In this document: positions 17,850-26,570 of the stretch, in pieces
Layout: every line of letters starts with the position of its first letter
Numbering within the stretch: position 1 is the first letter of the stretch
DNA from: Gaiellasilicea sp963829845
GTDB taxonomy: Bacteria > Actinomycetota > Thermoleophilia > Gaiellales > Gaiellaceae
DNA length: 64,000 nucleotides
NCBI GenBank assembly: GCA_963829845.1
Contig: CAWHKD010000024.1
Coordinates: 62,001 to 126,000, forward strand
Direction: 5' to 3'
The notes under the pieces: model-generated
What the model was told of the DNA's origin: nothing
The model's database searches: none
What the model saw: only the letters and a program-made list of their open reading frames with translations
Translations under genes and position numbers: made by a program

Positions 17850-19186
17850 GAGGGCTCGGTGTGGACGATGACGTCGGCGACGTCGGGACGTGCACGGCGA
17901 AGGCGCTCCTCGACCTCGCTCGCCCGTGCGTGCGCCTCTGCGAGGGTCGAACTCGGGTCGAGCACGAGCGTGACGAAGGCGACGACACCCTTCTCCGTCC
18001 GCAGCAGCCGCAACTCGCGCGGCGCGCCTCCCGCCGCCCGCACGACGGCGTCCTCGATCTCGGCCGCATACACCTCCTCGCCGGAGTCGACCTCGGCGAG
18101 CGGCTCCAGGTGCGTCTGCACCGAGCCGATCTCGGGCACGGCGCGGACGATCTCGCGCTCGACCTGCTCCGCGATCTCGTGCGCGTCCTCGAGCGCGAGG
18201 TCGCCCGGCAGCTTCAGGTGGAGCGAGAGCTCCGTCCTGCCGTCGAGCGACACGACACTCAAGTTGTGGATCTCGCGCACGCGCGGGACAGAGAGCGCCG
18301 CGGCATGCGCGCGCTCGCGCAGCGCCGCGTCACTCTGCCCCGGCTCGACGTGGACGACGACGTCGATCCCCGGCAAGGCGCGTTCGAGCGCCTCCTCGAC
18401 CCGGTCGGCCGTCGCGTGCCCCTGCCCGACGGCGGCGGCCGGCGACACCGAGATGACGGCGTCGGCGAACGTCCGGCCCGCGGCTTGGCGCAGGCGCAGG
18501 CGCTCGAGCTGGACCGGCGGCTCGATCCGGGCGATCGCGGTGCGCGCCGCAGCCTCCTCGTCGACGGGTGCCTGGTCCATGAGTACGTCGACGTTGCGTC
18601 GGATCAGCCGCGCGGCCGCCACGAGTACGAGCGCGGCGACGAAGAGCGCGGCGATCGAGTCGCCGCCGGGATAGCCGGCCACGGCGGCGATCAGCCCGGC
18701 GAGCACGGCGAGCGTGCCCGCGAAGTCACTGCCGAAGTGGAGCGCGTTCGAGCGGAGCGCCTCGCTGCGGTAGCGCCGCGCTGTCCGCAGCGAGACGACG
18801 GTGCGGCCGAGATCGATCGCAAGCACGACGCCGACGACCAGGAAGACCCACCACGTCGGGTCGACCTCGCTCTCGACCCTCCCCGTCAGTCGAGTGACCG
18901 CGAGCGCGGCCACGACGAGGCTCACGAGGCCAAGCACGGACGCCTCGGCGAGCGCCGCCAGATGCTCGGCCTTGCCGTGCCCGTACTGGTGGCCGCGATC
19001 CGCGGGGCGTCCCGCGACGCCGATCGCGAAGAACGTGAGCAGCGCCGCGACGAGGTCGGTGCCCGAGTGCAGGGCTTCGGAGATCAGGCCGAGGCTGCCG
19101 CTGGCGAGGCCGGTACCCAGCTTGAGCGCCACGAGAGCCGCCGCCGCGCCGATCGAGACGAGCGCGGTGCGGCGCTGCGGCGTCAT
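17846..19186 (-). CDS. cation diffusion facilitator with three tandem C-terminal domains
   Basis: 446 aa. Residues ~1-205 are the CDF membrane domain: GLISEALHSGTDLVAALLTF (metal-site HxxxD), HQYGHGKAEHLAAL and NALHFGSDFAGTLAVL. Three successive copies of the cytoplasmic metal-sensing domain follow, each ending in a similar strand: IDVVVHVEPG, GSVQTHLEPL and ADVIVHTEPS. CDF proteins export Zn(II), Fe(II), Mn(II) or Co(II) by proton antiport. One C-terminal domain is the norm, so three is unusual. Overlaps the FAH-like gene by 4 bp. Confidence 0.9.
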   Translation of the reverse strand: MTPQRRTALVSIGAAAALVALKLGTGLASGSLGLISEALHSGTDLVAALLTFFAIGVAGRPADRGHQYGHGKAEHLAALAEASVLGLVSLVVAALAVTRLTGRVESEVDPTWWVFLVVGVVLAIDLGRTVVSLRTARRYRSEALRSNALHFGSDFAGTLAVLAGLIAAVAGYPGGDSIAALFVAALVLVAAARLIRRNVDVLMDQAPVDEEAAARTAIARIEPPVQLERLRLRQAAGRTFADAVISVSPAAAVGQGHATADRVEEALERALPGIDVVVHVEPGQSDAALRERAHAAALSVPRVREIHNLSVVSLDGRTELSLHLKLPGDLALEDAHEIAEQVEREIVRAVPEIGSVQTHLEPLAEVDSGEEVYAAEIEDAVVRAAGGAPRELRLLRTEKGVVAFVTLVLDPSSTLAEAHARASEVEERLRRARPDVADVIVHTEPS

Positions 19187-19201
19187 GTCGCGAAGGCTAG
19201 A

Positions 19202-19330
19202 TCAGTACCAGCTGCCGCGGCGGAAGCCGCCGAACGCAAGCCCGATCAGGATCACGATCAGGCCCAGGATCAAGCTCTTCACGAACAGGAGGACGATGCC
19301 GATGATGACGAGGATCGCTCCGATTCCCAT
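19202..19330 (-). CDS. small two-helix membrane protein (42 aa)
   Basis: The ATG at 19330 gives MGIGAILVIIGIVLLFVKSL followed by LILGLIVILIGLAFGG and an RRGSWY tail. Two hydrophobic helices with a short basic end resemble small actinobacterial stress-type membrane proteins. Sits 15 bp downstream of nothing it overlaps, just beyond the CDF start. Function unknown. Confidence 0.6.
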   Translation of the reverse strand: MGIGAILVIIGIVLLFVKSLILGLIVILIGLAFGGFRRGSWY

Positions 19331-19415
19331 GCGCGGGACTATCTCACGGTGCACCGGTCGGCAAACTGCCGGCTGCTTTACGGAACCTTGACCGCGGACG
19401 GCTACCGTGACATCG

Positions 19416-20362
19416 ATGCGCCGCGCGCTTGTGCTCGTCACCGCGTTTCTTTCGCTCGCCTACGCCGGCGAGGCGGCTGCGGAGGTCGTCGTCCCCGACG
19501 ACCAGGGCCGCTCGATCCGGTTCGAGGTTCGCGACGAGACCGTCGACGTGGAGTGGTACGCCGCGCTGCTTCGCGCCGCGCCCCACGCAGACGAGATCTC
19601 GACGGTTCGGATCGATCTCGTCACACCTGCAGAACTGGCCGAGAGGTGCGGACAGCAGGCTGCAGGCTGCTACGGCCGCAGCGTGATCACCGTCGCCGCC
19701 GCCGAGACAGAGGCGAACGCGCACACGCTCGTCCATGAGTACGGCCACCACGTCGACGCCACGCGCGGCGTCGCCGGAGCACGGGAGCCGAACGGCTCGA
19801 GCACGTGGTGGCGCGCCCGCGGGATGGCGCGCCTCGTGGCGACCCGCAGCGCCTTCCACGGCTACGTCCGCGGGTGGGACCGCAACATCGCCGAGATCTT
19901 CGCCGAGGACTACGCGGCGGTCGCGCGGCCGGCGGACCCGCACCGGATTCCGTGGCTGGAGGGGCCGAACGACGGCGTGCTCGCAGCGATCCTCCACGAT
20001 CTCGGCCTCGGGCCTGAGCCGGAGATCACGACGCCGCCGGGGCTGAAGCCGCTCTCGTTCGCGCGCCGCGGCAGGCTCGCCGCGAGCCGTTCGGTCGCCG
20101 TCCGCCCGTTTGGGCTGCTCGGGCCGGGCAGGCGGGTCCGAGCGACGATCGAGGTCGCAGGCGCCTCCGCACCTGGCGTCCGTGCACGGCTCGAGCTCCG
20201 CTGCGACGGCAGGCGGATCTCGACGCGCACGCTCGCCGAGGGGATGAAGGTCGTCAGCATCGACCGCCCGAACCTAGGCCCCGCCGAGAACTGCACCGTG
20301 TCGGTGACGAACACTCCAGGGCCGCGCGCGCGTTCGCCCTCACAGTCTCGGTATCGCTCTAG
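19416..20362 (+). CDS. secreted HExxH metalloprotease-like protein (frame break near the C-terminus)
   Basis: MRRALVLVTAFLSLAYAGEAAA is a signal peptide from the ATG at 19416. The zinc motif HEYGHHVD lies near residue 109 (after ETEANAHTLV), and NIAEIFAEDYAAVARP supplies a later acidic ligand region. The C-terminal ~90 residues look like a beta domain (RRVRATIEVAG...LELRCDGRRI). In the given frame the ORF reads on through the antisense of hpd. One missing base at GGG 20319-20321 restores AARAFALTVSVSL and a TAG at 20362, 1 bp before the hpd stop, which I take as the true end. Confidence 0.75.
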
Positions 20363-20363
20363 C

Positions 20364-21464
20364 TCAGAGGTTGCCGCGCAGGGCCTGCTCGCGCTCGATC
20401 GACTCGAAGAGGGCCTTGAAGTTCCCCTCGCCGAACGTCGTCGCGCCGTGGCGCTCGATCACCTCGAAGAAGAGGGTCGGCCGGTCCTGTGCCGTCTTCG
20501 TGAAGATCTGGAGGAGATACCCGTCCTCGTCGCGGTCGGCGAGGATCCGCAACCGCTTCAGGTCGCCGTAGTCCTCGGCGATCTCGCCGACACGGTCCTC
20601 CACGTCGTCGTAGTACGTCTCGGGTGTGTCGAGGAAGATGACGCCGCGGTCCTTCAGCGTTTCGATCGTCCCGACGATGCTCGAGGTCTGGAGCGCGATG
20701 TGCTGGACGCCCGGGCCTTCGCTGAACTCGAGGTACTCGTCGATCTGGCTCTTGCGCTTGCCCTCGGCGGGCTCGTTGATCGGGAACTTGATCTTGCCGG
20801 CGCCGTCCGCCATCACCTTGCTCATCAGCGCCGAGTACTCGGTCTGGATCTGGTCGTCGCCGAAGTGGACGATGTTCGTCATCCCGAAGACCCGCTCGTA
20901 GAACTCGACCCACTCGTTCATCTTCCCGAGCTCGACGTTGCCGACGACGTGGTCGATCGCGATCAGACCAACGCCGCTGCCGGCGCGCCCGTTCGGCGAG
21001 AGCGAGACGTAGCCGGGCAGGTACGGGCCCGCGTAACCGGCCCGATCGACGAAGGTGTGGACGTTCTCCCCGTAGGTCGCGATCGTGGCCAGTTCGACGC
21101 GTCCGTGCTCGTCCTCCACCCAGCGCGGCTCGGCGATGCTCGTCGCGCCGCGCTCGACGGCGGTGCGATAGGCGGCCGTCACGTCCGGCACCTGCAGCGC
21201 CACGTCTTTCGCGGCGTCGCCGTGCTTCGCGGCGAACCGGATGATCGCGCTGTCGCTGCGGAGGCCGCTTGTGAGCACGAGCCTGATCTCGCCCTGCTCG
21301 AGCACGTAGGAGGCGCGGTCGCGAACCCCGGTCTCCGGGCCCGCGTAGGCGACGCGGTCGAAGCCGAGCGCGTGCTCGTACCAGAAGGCGGCCTGCTTTG
21401 CGTTGCCGACCCAGAGCTCGATGTGGTCCCACCCGTCGAGCGGCATGAAGTCCTTGTCGGCCAC
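20364..21464 (-). CDS. hpd: 4-hydroxyphenylpyruvate dioxygenase
   Basis: 366 aa. It converts 4-hydroxyphenylpyruvate to homogentisate, the substrate of HmgA at 15987-17195. It has the two-domain VOC architecture: WDHIELWVGNAKQAAFWYEH at the N-terminus, IAIDHVVGNVELGKMNEWVE for the catalytic half, GVQHIALQTSSI (iron His) and LLQIFTKTAQDRPTLFFEVI with the terminal iron Glu, then FGEGNFKALFESIE. It is separated from hmgA by the convergent metalloprotease gene and the CDF string. Confidence 0.95.
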   Translation of the reverse strand: MADKDFMPLDGWDHIELWVGNAKQAAFWYEHALGFDRVAYAGPETGVRDRASYVLEQGEIRLVLTSGLRSDSAIIRFAAKHGDAAKDVALQVPDVTAAYRTAVERGATSIAEPRWVEDEHGRVELATIATYGENVHTFVDRAGYAGPYLPGYVSLSPNGRAGSGVGLIAIDHVVGNVELGKMNEWVEFYERVFGMTNIVHFGDDQIQTEYSALMSKVMADGAGKIKFPINEPAEGKRKSQIDEYLEFSEGPGVQHIALQTSSIVGTIETLKDRGVIFLDTPETYYDDVEDRVGEIAEDYGDLKRLRILADRDEDGYLLQIFTKTAQDRPTLFFEVIERHGATTFGEGNFKALFESIEREQALRGNL

Positions 21465-21534
21465 GGGCGGATTCTACTCGGCGAATAGGTAACCGCCGGG
21501 GGTGCGCCGTCTCGGCGCACCCCCGGAGGACAGC

Positions 21535-21930
21535 TCAGGCGGAGAGGAGCCGGTCGAAGAAGGAGCGGTAGCGTTGGAGCGCGATCCGCAGATCCTCGGT
21601 CGAGACGTCCTGGTCGTTGTCCCACTGCGATTCGAGCCGCGACCGCTCGGCCGAGAACGTCTCGGCCAGCCGCTGCATCAGCTCGGCGACGAGCGTGTCG
21701 GCCTCCTTGACCGCATCGCGGGGGTCGTCGACGAAGGCGGCCTGAATGCTGGTCCAGCTCTCGCCGAAACGGTCGCGGTCGGCCGCCTCGAAGAGCGGCT
21801 CGCGCTCCGCGTCCGTCTGCGTCTCATCCGCGTCGGCTTCGACATCCTCCGCCTCGCGGACGAGGTCGGCCGTGCCCGGGCGCGTGTCCTCCTCGACGGC
21901 CTCGCGCTCTGTCTCGGTGCGCTCGCTCAT
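21535..21930 (-). CDS. hypothetical soluble paralogue of the following membrane protein
   Basis: 131 aa, very acidic N-terminal half (ERTETEREAVEEDTRPG). Residues ~55-131 share a domain with the gene at 21927-22472: WTSIQAAFVDDPRDAVKEAD here against WKQVQTRFVDEPEAAVREAD there, followed by an L/MxxRL-type helix and a closing LRIALQRYRSFFDRLL. No function is known to me. Start and the upstream stop overlap by 4 bp, so the two are co-transcribed. Confidence 0.7.
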   Translation of the reverse strand: MSERTETEREAVEEDTRPGTADLVREAEDVEADADETQTDAEREPLFEAADRDRFGESWTSIQAAFVDDPRDAVKEADTLVAELMQRLAETFSAERSRLESQWDNDQDVSTEDLRIALQRYRSFFDRLLSA

Positions 21931-22472
21931 GACCTGACCTCCTCACGGTCGCGGTCACCCTCGAGCAGCTCGGCGAAGAGCGACCTGAAGTGGACCATCG
22001 CCTGACGGAGCGACTCCGTGTCGTTCTCGCCGGCGAGGCGATGTCCCTCACGGAAGTTCTCGACCACGTCGGGGTAGTCGACCGAGACGTCGGCGGCGCG
22101 ACGCTCGAAATCGTCGGCGACCGGGTAGCCGCGGTCGGACATGACCCGCTGGACGAGCTGGTCGGCCTCCCGGACGGCCGCCTCCGGCTCGTCGACGAAG
22201 CGCGTCTGCACCTGCTTCCACTCCTCGGCGTACCGCGCGCGGACCCCGTCCGAGAGCGAGACGATCTCGAGCTCATCGTGCCGCTTCCGGCGCTCCGACA
22301 GCTCACGCTCGGCGGCGCGGCGGTCACCGGTGTCCTCGACGACACGGTCGTACTCCGGCCCGAAGCCCTCACGCAGCTGCTCCGACCGGCGCTTGCGCAT
22401 CGCGGCTGCCGCGACGAGCCCGAGTCCAGCGAGCACGATCACGGCAAGCACGATCCAGACCCACGTATCCAT
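21927..22472 (-). CDS. membrane-anchored hypothetical protein with FVDxPxxAVxEAD domain
   Basis: 181 aa from the ATG at 22472. MDTWVWIVLAVIVLAGLGLV is a single N-terminal membrane helix with cytoplasmic basic residues after it (AAAMRKRRSEQLREGFGPEY). Residues ~75-170 form the domain shared with its downstream paralogue, ending SLRQAMVHFRSLFAELLEG. Similar proteins occur widely in actinobacteria as uncharacterised genes. Role unknown. Confidence 0.75.
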   Translation of the reverse strand: MDTWVWIVLAVIVLAGLGLVAAAAMRKRRSEQLREGFGPEYDRVVEDTGDRRAAERELSERRKRHDELEIVSLSDGVRARYAEEWKQVQTRFVDEPEAAVREADQLVQRVMSDRGYPVADDFERRAADVSVDYPDVVENFREGHRLAGENDTESLRQAMVHFRSLFAELLEGDRDREEVRS

Positions 22473-22546
22473 TCTTGCTTCCTCCTTTTCGGGCAAGGCG
22501 CCCGTTCGGGAGGAGATGTGCCCGCAGGGGCGCCGCGGTAATCCGC

Positions 22547-23434
22547 CTACTCGGAGGCGGGCGCCGGTGGCCGCCGCCGGGCAAGCAGGATCCCTGCTGC
22601 GATCAGGATCGCGCCCAGCACCTGCACCAGGGTCATCTGCTCGGAGAGGAGCACGACTGCGAAGACGGCGGCGACGAAGGGCTGCAGGTTGGCGACGAGC
22701 GTCGCGCGCGAGGGGCCGATCCGGTGCAGGGAGCGGAACCAGAGCACGTTCGTGGTCACGAGCGGCCCGAGCGTCGCGAACGCGAGGAGCAGCCACACCT
22801 CCCAGCCGAGCGCGTAGTCCTGCTCGAGCGTCTGCGGCGCGCCGACGATCGCGATCAGGACCCAGCCGAGCGAGAGCACGACGGCGCTGATCCGCGAGGC
22901 CGAGTAGCGCTCCATCAAGGGGGCGATCGCGACCGAGTAGGCGGCCCAGGTGGCCGCGGTCGCGATCCCGAGCAGGTCGCCGCGCAGGTCGCCGGAGAGG
23001 CTGCCGGAGGAGCCGAGCGCGACGAGCCCGACGCCGGCGAACGAGACCGCGGCGGCGAGCCAGAACCGCCGCGAGAGCCGCTCGAGGCCGAACGCGAGCC
23101 CGATCAGCGCCGCGAAGATCGGAGTCGCGCCGAGGATCAGGGCGATCGTCGAGGCGCTCGTCTTCTCGAGGGCGTAGACGAACGAGATCTGGTTGAGCCA
23201 GAGGCAGAGCGCCGCAACGACGACGAGCAGCAGATCGGAGCGGCGGATCCGCAGCGACCTCTCGGCCACGATCGCGATCCCGAGGAAGATCACCGCCGCC
23301 GCGCCGTAGCGGACGGTCGCGTACGCGAGCGGCGCGAACCCGTGCGTGAGGATGTAGCGCGTGACGGTGAGGTTGAGCGCCCAGAGCACGACCGTCGTCA
23401 GCAGCATCAGCTCCGTGCTCAGCGGTCGCCGCAT
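22547..23434 (-). CDS. EamA/DMT-family transporter
   Basis: 295 aa with ten predicted helices in two EamA halves: LLTTVVLWALNLTVTRYILT ... GATPIFAALIGLAFGLERLS, then LLGIATAATWAAYSVAIAPL ... ANLQPFVAAVFAVVLLSEQM. DMT exporters move amino acids, nucleosides or other metabolites; the substrate is unknown. Its start faces the family B hairpin repeat at 23455. Confidence 0.9.
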   Translation of the reverse strand: MRRPLSTELMLLTTVVLWALNLTVTRYILTHGFAPLAYATVRYGAAAVIFLGIAIVAERSLRIRRSDLLLVVVAALCLWLNQISFVYALEKTSASTIALILGATPIFAALIGLAFGLERLSRRFWLAAAVSFAGVGLVALGSSGSLSGDLRGDLLGIATAATWAAYSVAIAPLMERYSASRISAVVLSLGWVLIAIVGAPQTLEQDYALGWEVWLLLAFATLGPLVTTNVLWFRSLHRIGPSRATLVANLQPFVAAVFAVVLLSEQMTLVQVLGAILIAAGILLARRRPPAPASE

Positions 23435-23454
23435 TCGCCTGGAGCGTATTGCTC

Positions 23455-23515
23455 GCCGCGCAAGGACACGGGCAAAGCCCGCGTCCGCGCGAAGACCCCT
23501 GAAGGGTCGCTTCGC
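23455..23515. repeat. dispersed two-hairpin intergenic repeat, family B, copy 1
   Basis: GCCGCGCAAGGACAC begins the element. Hairpin 1 is GGACACGGGC-AAA-GCCCGCGTCC (23464-23486, one mismatch). Hairpin 2 is GCGAAG-ACCC-CTGAA-GGGT-CG-CTTCGC. The second copy at 28843-28906 shares the leading string, the AAA loop and the CCCTrAAGGG core, while stem bases co-vary. It lies between divergent genes here. Confidence 0.75.
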
Positions 23516-23544
23516 TCCGACCCGTACCGTTACGCTGCCAGGCG

Positions 23545-23819
23545 ATGGCCGAGCCCTCGATCCGCGACATCGACGCCCTCGTCGGACCGGCGACGCCGCA
23601 CTTCGCCTTCCAGATCCGAGCCCGCGTCCGCGAGCTGATCCGGGACCTCCCGGCGACCATCCGGTGCGCCGCTACGGCGAGGAGAAGATCCGGCTGCTCG
23701 ATAACCTCGGTCACGCCTCCTCGAAGGCCGAGCAGGGCGGCAAGGAGCCGCGCACGCGGATCGGCTGGGAGCAGCTGCCGAGCTCCGCGCCTGCATACGA
23801 GCCGCTGCCGAAACGGTGA
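23545..23819 (+). CDS. hypothetical protein (~90 aa, frameshifted in this sequence)
   Basis: MAEPSIRDIDALVGPATPHF AFQIRARVRELIRDLP reads in the first frame; GDHPVRRYGEEKIRLLDNLG to AYEPLPKR reads in the next. Adding one C to the CCC run at 23649-23651 joins them as ...DLPGDHPVRRYGEEK. The stop TGA overlaps the GTG of the SDR gene. The product is small, basic and soluble. I do not recognise a family, but the joined protein looks like a real conserved gene. Confidence 0.6.
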
Positions 23820-24554
23820 CCACGTTCAGCGGCGCCTCGGTCTTCGTGACCGGCGGCTCACGGGGGATCGGCAAGGCGATCGCGCTCAATTTCGCCGCCC
23901 TCGGCGCCGCGCGCGTCGCGATCGGCTACCTCCGCTCGGACAGCGCCGCCCAGGAGACGGCCGAGGAGCTGACGGCGCTCGGCGCGCAGCCGATCCTGAT
24001 CCGCGGCAACATCTCCTCCGACCGCGTGCTCGAGGAGGTCGCCTTGCTGGGTGCGCTCGACGTGCTCGTCCACAACGCCGCCACCGGCGTGATCCGGCCG
24101 GCCCTCGAGACCGAGGACAAGCACTGGGACTGGACGATGACCGCCAACGCCCGCGCCTTGCTGGCGCTGACGCGCGTGGTCGCGCCGCAGATGCTGCCCG
24201 GCGCCTCGATCATCGGGATCTCCAGCCTCGGCTCCCAGCGGGTGCTCGAGAACTATTCGCTCGTCGGCACCTCGAAGGCGGCGCTCGAGGCACTGATCCG
24301 CTATCTCGCTGTCGAGCTGGCCCCGCTTGGGATCCGGGCGAACGGCGTCTCCGGCGGCGTCGTCGACACCGGCGCCCTCGAGCACTTCCCGAACAAGGAT
24401 GAGATGCTCCGCTTCGGCGCGTGACAACCCGGTCGGGCGGCTCGTGCAGCCGGAGGACCTCGCCGACGCGGTGGCGTTCCTCTGCTCGCCGGCGGCCGAG
24501 ATGATCCGGGGCCAGACGCTGATCGTCGACGGCGGCTTCTCGCTCAGAGCCTGA
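23816..24554 (+). CDS. SDR-family oxidoreductase, FabL-like (frameshifted near the C-terminus)
   Basis: From GTG 23816: VFVTGGSRGIGKAIALNFAA (NAD(P)-binding TGxxxGIG), VLVHNAATG, the active-site Tyr and Lys in NYSLVGTSKAALEALIRYL, and RANGVSGGVVDTG. The first frame stops at 24424, but the C-terminus continues in the next frame as DNPVGRLVQPEDLADAVAFL and QTLIVDGGFSL. One lost base near 24418 explains it. The repaired ~245 aa protein resembles enoyl-ACP reductase III (FabL) and related SDRs; the exact substrate is uncertain. Confidence 0.8.
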
Positions 24555-25168
24555 TGGAGCCGACCGACCACAACCGCCGCGCCTTCGACGACGCGCACCG
24601 CACGTCAGAGAACGTGCTCCAGGTGCCGGGGATGCCGGATCGGATCCGCGAGCGGCTGCAGGGGGCGAGCGGGCACCGCGTCCTCCATCTCTTCAGCGGC
24701 ACCGGCCGCGAGTCCGTCGACCTGGCCGACCTCGGCGCGCTCGTGACCGGCGTCGATGACGACGAGGCGGCGATCGAGTCGGCCCGCCGCCGGGCGCCTG
24801 AGCTGCCGTGGGTGCATGCGGACGTGCACGCGCTACCGCCAGAGCTGCTGCTTGGCCGCTGGGATCTCGTCTACCTCGGCCACGGCTCGCTGCGGCGGCT
24901 GCGCGCGGCCGAGCCGTTCGCCGGCGGCGTCGCGGCAGCGCTCCGCCCAGGCGGCGTCATGCTCCTCCACGACGAGCATCCGGCGGCGGCCGCGCTGGAC
25001 GCGTTCGGCCGCTGGCGCGGCGACTACTTCGCGTCGGTCGGCGTCGGCGAGCTCGTCACCGCGGTGGCGGGAGCGGGCCTGCAGCTACGCGGCCTCGAGG
25101 AGTGGCCCGGCAAGGACGTGCACGTCCCCGGCCACCTCGTGCTGGCGGCGGAGAAGCCCGGCGCTTAG
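24554..25168 (+). CDS. class I SAM-dependent methyltransferase
   Basis: 204 aa. Motif I is VLHLFSGTGRESVDLADLGA with the acidic SAM-ribose residue in VTGVDDDEAAIESARRR. RWDLVYLGHGSLRRL is motif IV and ALRPGGVMLLHDEHP the post-motif loop. Acceptor unknown. The ATG overlaps the SDR stop by 1 bp (TGATG), so the two are co-translated. Confidence 0.85.
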   Translation: MEPTDHNRRAFDDAHRTSENVLQVPGMPDRIRERLQGASGHRVLHLFSGTGRESVDLADLGALVTGVDDDEAAIESARRRAPELPWVHADVHALPPELLLGRWDLVYLGHGSLRRLRAAEPFAGGVAAALRPGGVMLLHDEHPAAAALDAFGRWRGDYFASVGVGELVTAVAGAGLQLRGLEEWPGKDVHVPGHLVLAAEKPGA

Positions 25169-25198
25169 GAACCGGCTTGTCCGGGGAGAACCGGCGAC

Positions 25199-25487
25199 AT
25201 GGGAATCTCAGTCAGCATTCTGTTGATCGCGGTCGGCGCCATCCTCACCTGGGGCGTGACGACTGAAGCGGAAGGCCTCGACATCAACGCCATCGGCGTC
25301 ATCCTGATGATCGTCGGCATCCTCGGCCTCGTCATCTCGATGCTCTTCTGGTCGAGCTGGGGTGGCTTCCGGCGCCGCGCCGCATACGTCGAGGGCGGCC
25401 CGGTCCGCACCACGACAGCCGCCGCGCCCCGCCGGACGACGGTGGTCGAGGAAGACCGACGTCGCACCGGGCCCACCACCTCCGTAG
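25199..25487 (+). CDS. DUF6458-like small membrane protein (probable C-terminal frame break)
   Basis: MGISVSILLIAVGAILTWGV and IGVILMIVGILGLVISMLFW give two membrane helices around a short loop (TTEAEGLDINA), then SSWGGFRRR and a Pro/Thr-rich tail, as in actinobacterial DUF6458 proteins. The open frame as given continues to 25771 across the antisense of the next gene. A one-base shift near 25450 gives a Pro-rich end and a TAG at 25487, 3 bp before the convergent proline dehydrogenase stop, which fits local gene spacing. Confidence 0.65.
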
Positions 25488-25490
25488 GAG

Positions 25491-26399
25491 CTAGCGCCTG
25501 CGGAACAGGGATCGCCGGAGGTCGCCGGCCACGTAGCCGGCGATCTTCGGGTTCTCCTGCAGCCGCCGCAGCGAGTACTCGTACCACTGCTGCCCGAAGG
25601 GGACGTAGATCCGCAGCCGGTGCCCGTCGGCGACGATCCGGTCGCCGAGCTCGGGGCGGACGCCCAGCAGCATCTGGAACTCGTACCGGTCCGGCGTCGA
25701 GCGCCCGCTCCCGCAGCAGCCGGAGCGACTCGTCGACGAGCCATTCGTCATGGGTCGCGATCGCCGCGTAGCAGCCGCCGTCGAGCAGCGTCTCGAGCGA
25801 GCGCACGAAGCTCTCGCGCACGGCGCGGTCGTCGCGGAACTGGATCGCCTCCGGCTCGACGTAGATCCCCTTGCAGAGCCGGACGCTCGCGCCGGCGAGC
25901 GCGGCCGCATCGTCCACGGTCCGCTTCAGCGAGGCCTGGAGCACGGGGCCGACGCGACCGTGGCCCTCGGCGCGAAGCTCCCGGAAGAGGCGGAGCGTGT
26001 CGTCGGTCGTCGTCGAGTCCTCCATGTCGATCCGGACGAAGCGGTTCGTCGGCTCGGCGGCGGCGATCACGGTCTCGACGTTCCGCTTGCAGAGGTCGTA
26101 GTCGAGCTTCAGCCCCAGCCCGGTCGGCTTGACGCTGACGTTCGCGTCAAGACCGTCCTGCTCGAAAGCGTCGAGCGCGGCGACGTACTCGGCCGCGATC
26201 GCCGCCGCCTCGTCCTCGCGTTCGACCTCCTCCCCGAGCACGTCGACGGTCGCGAGCTTTCCCTGCGCGTTCAGGTCGGCGACGGTCTGCCGCGCGTCGG
26301 CGAGCTCCGGGCCGGCGATGTAACGGGACGAGAGCTTCCGCACGACCCTTTCGGGACGGCTGGGAGCAGCGTGACGACGGCGCGGTCGAGCAGGGACAC
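25491..26399 (-). CDS. proline dehydrogenase, single-domain (two frame breaks)
   Basis: FAD-dependent oxidation of proline to pyrroline-5-carboxylate. From a GTG at 26399, SLLDRAVVTLLPAVP leads, after a shift near 26350, into VVRKLSSRYIAGPELADA, VSVKPTGLGLKLDYD, RIDMEDSTTTDDTLRLFREL, VRLCKGIYVEP and IATHDEWLVDESLRLL. After a second shift near 25690 come RYEFQMLLGVRPE, the family's FEFQM signature, and WYEYSLRRLQENP. The repaired protein is ~300 aa, normal for the short actinobacterial enzyme. No P5C dehydrogenase is adjacent. Confidence 0.85.
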
Positions 26400-26517
26400 G
26401 GCGCGAGACTCTAGCCAGGCGACGCCGCTGACGCACCTGGCGCGCGCCTGGGCGTGCACGGCCGGAGGGGATAGGCCGGATGGCCAGACCCGGAGAGCCG
26501 TGTGCGTCCAGGCGGGA

Positions 26518-26555
26518 GGTCGACGGAGGCGGGCTCTGCCCGCCGGGAGTCGACC
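26518..26555 (-). terminator. strong nested hairpin, probable terminator
   Basis: GGTCGAC-GGA-GGCGGGC-TCT-GCCCGCC-GGGA-GTCGACC: two stacked 7 bp stems, 16 bp beyond the stop of the minus-strand gene at 26571. There is no T-run. The rest of the 26400-26570 gap shows nothing recognisable. Confidence 0.55.
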
Positions 26556-26570
26556 GGCCAGGTAGGGGCG

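Noticed and set aside
19407..21488. A 693-residue continuous reading frame on the plus strand
   Set aside because: Only the first ~315 residues look like protein; the rest is the antisense of hpd, whose minus-strand product is unmistakable.
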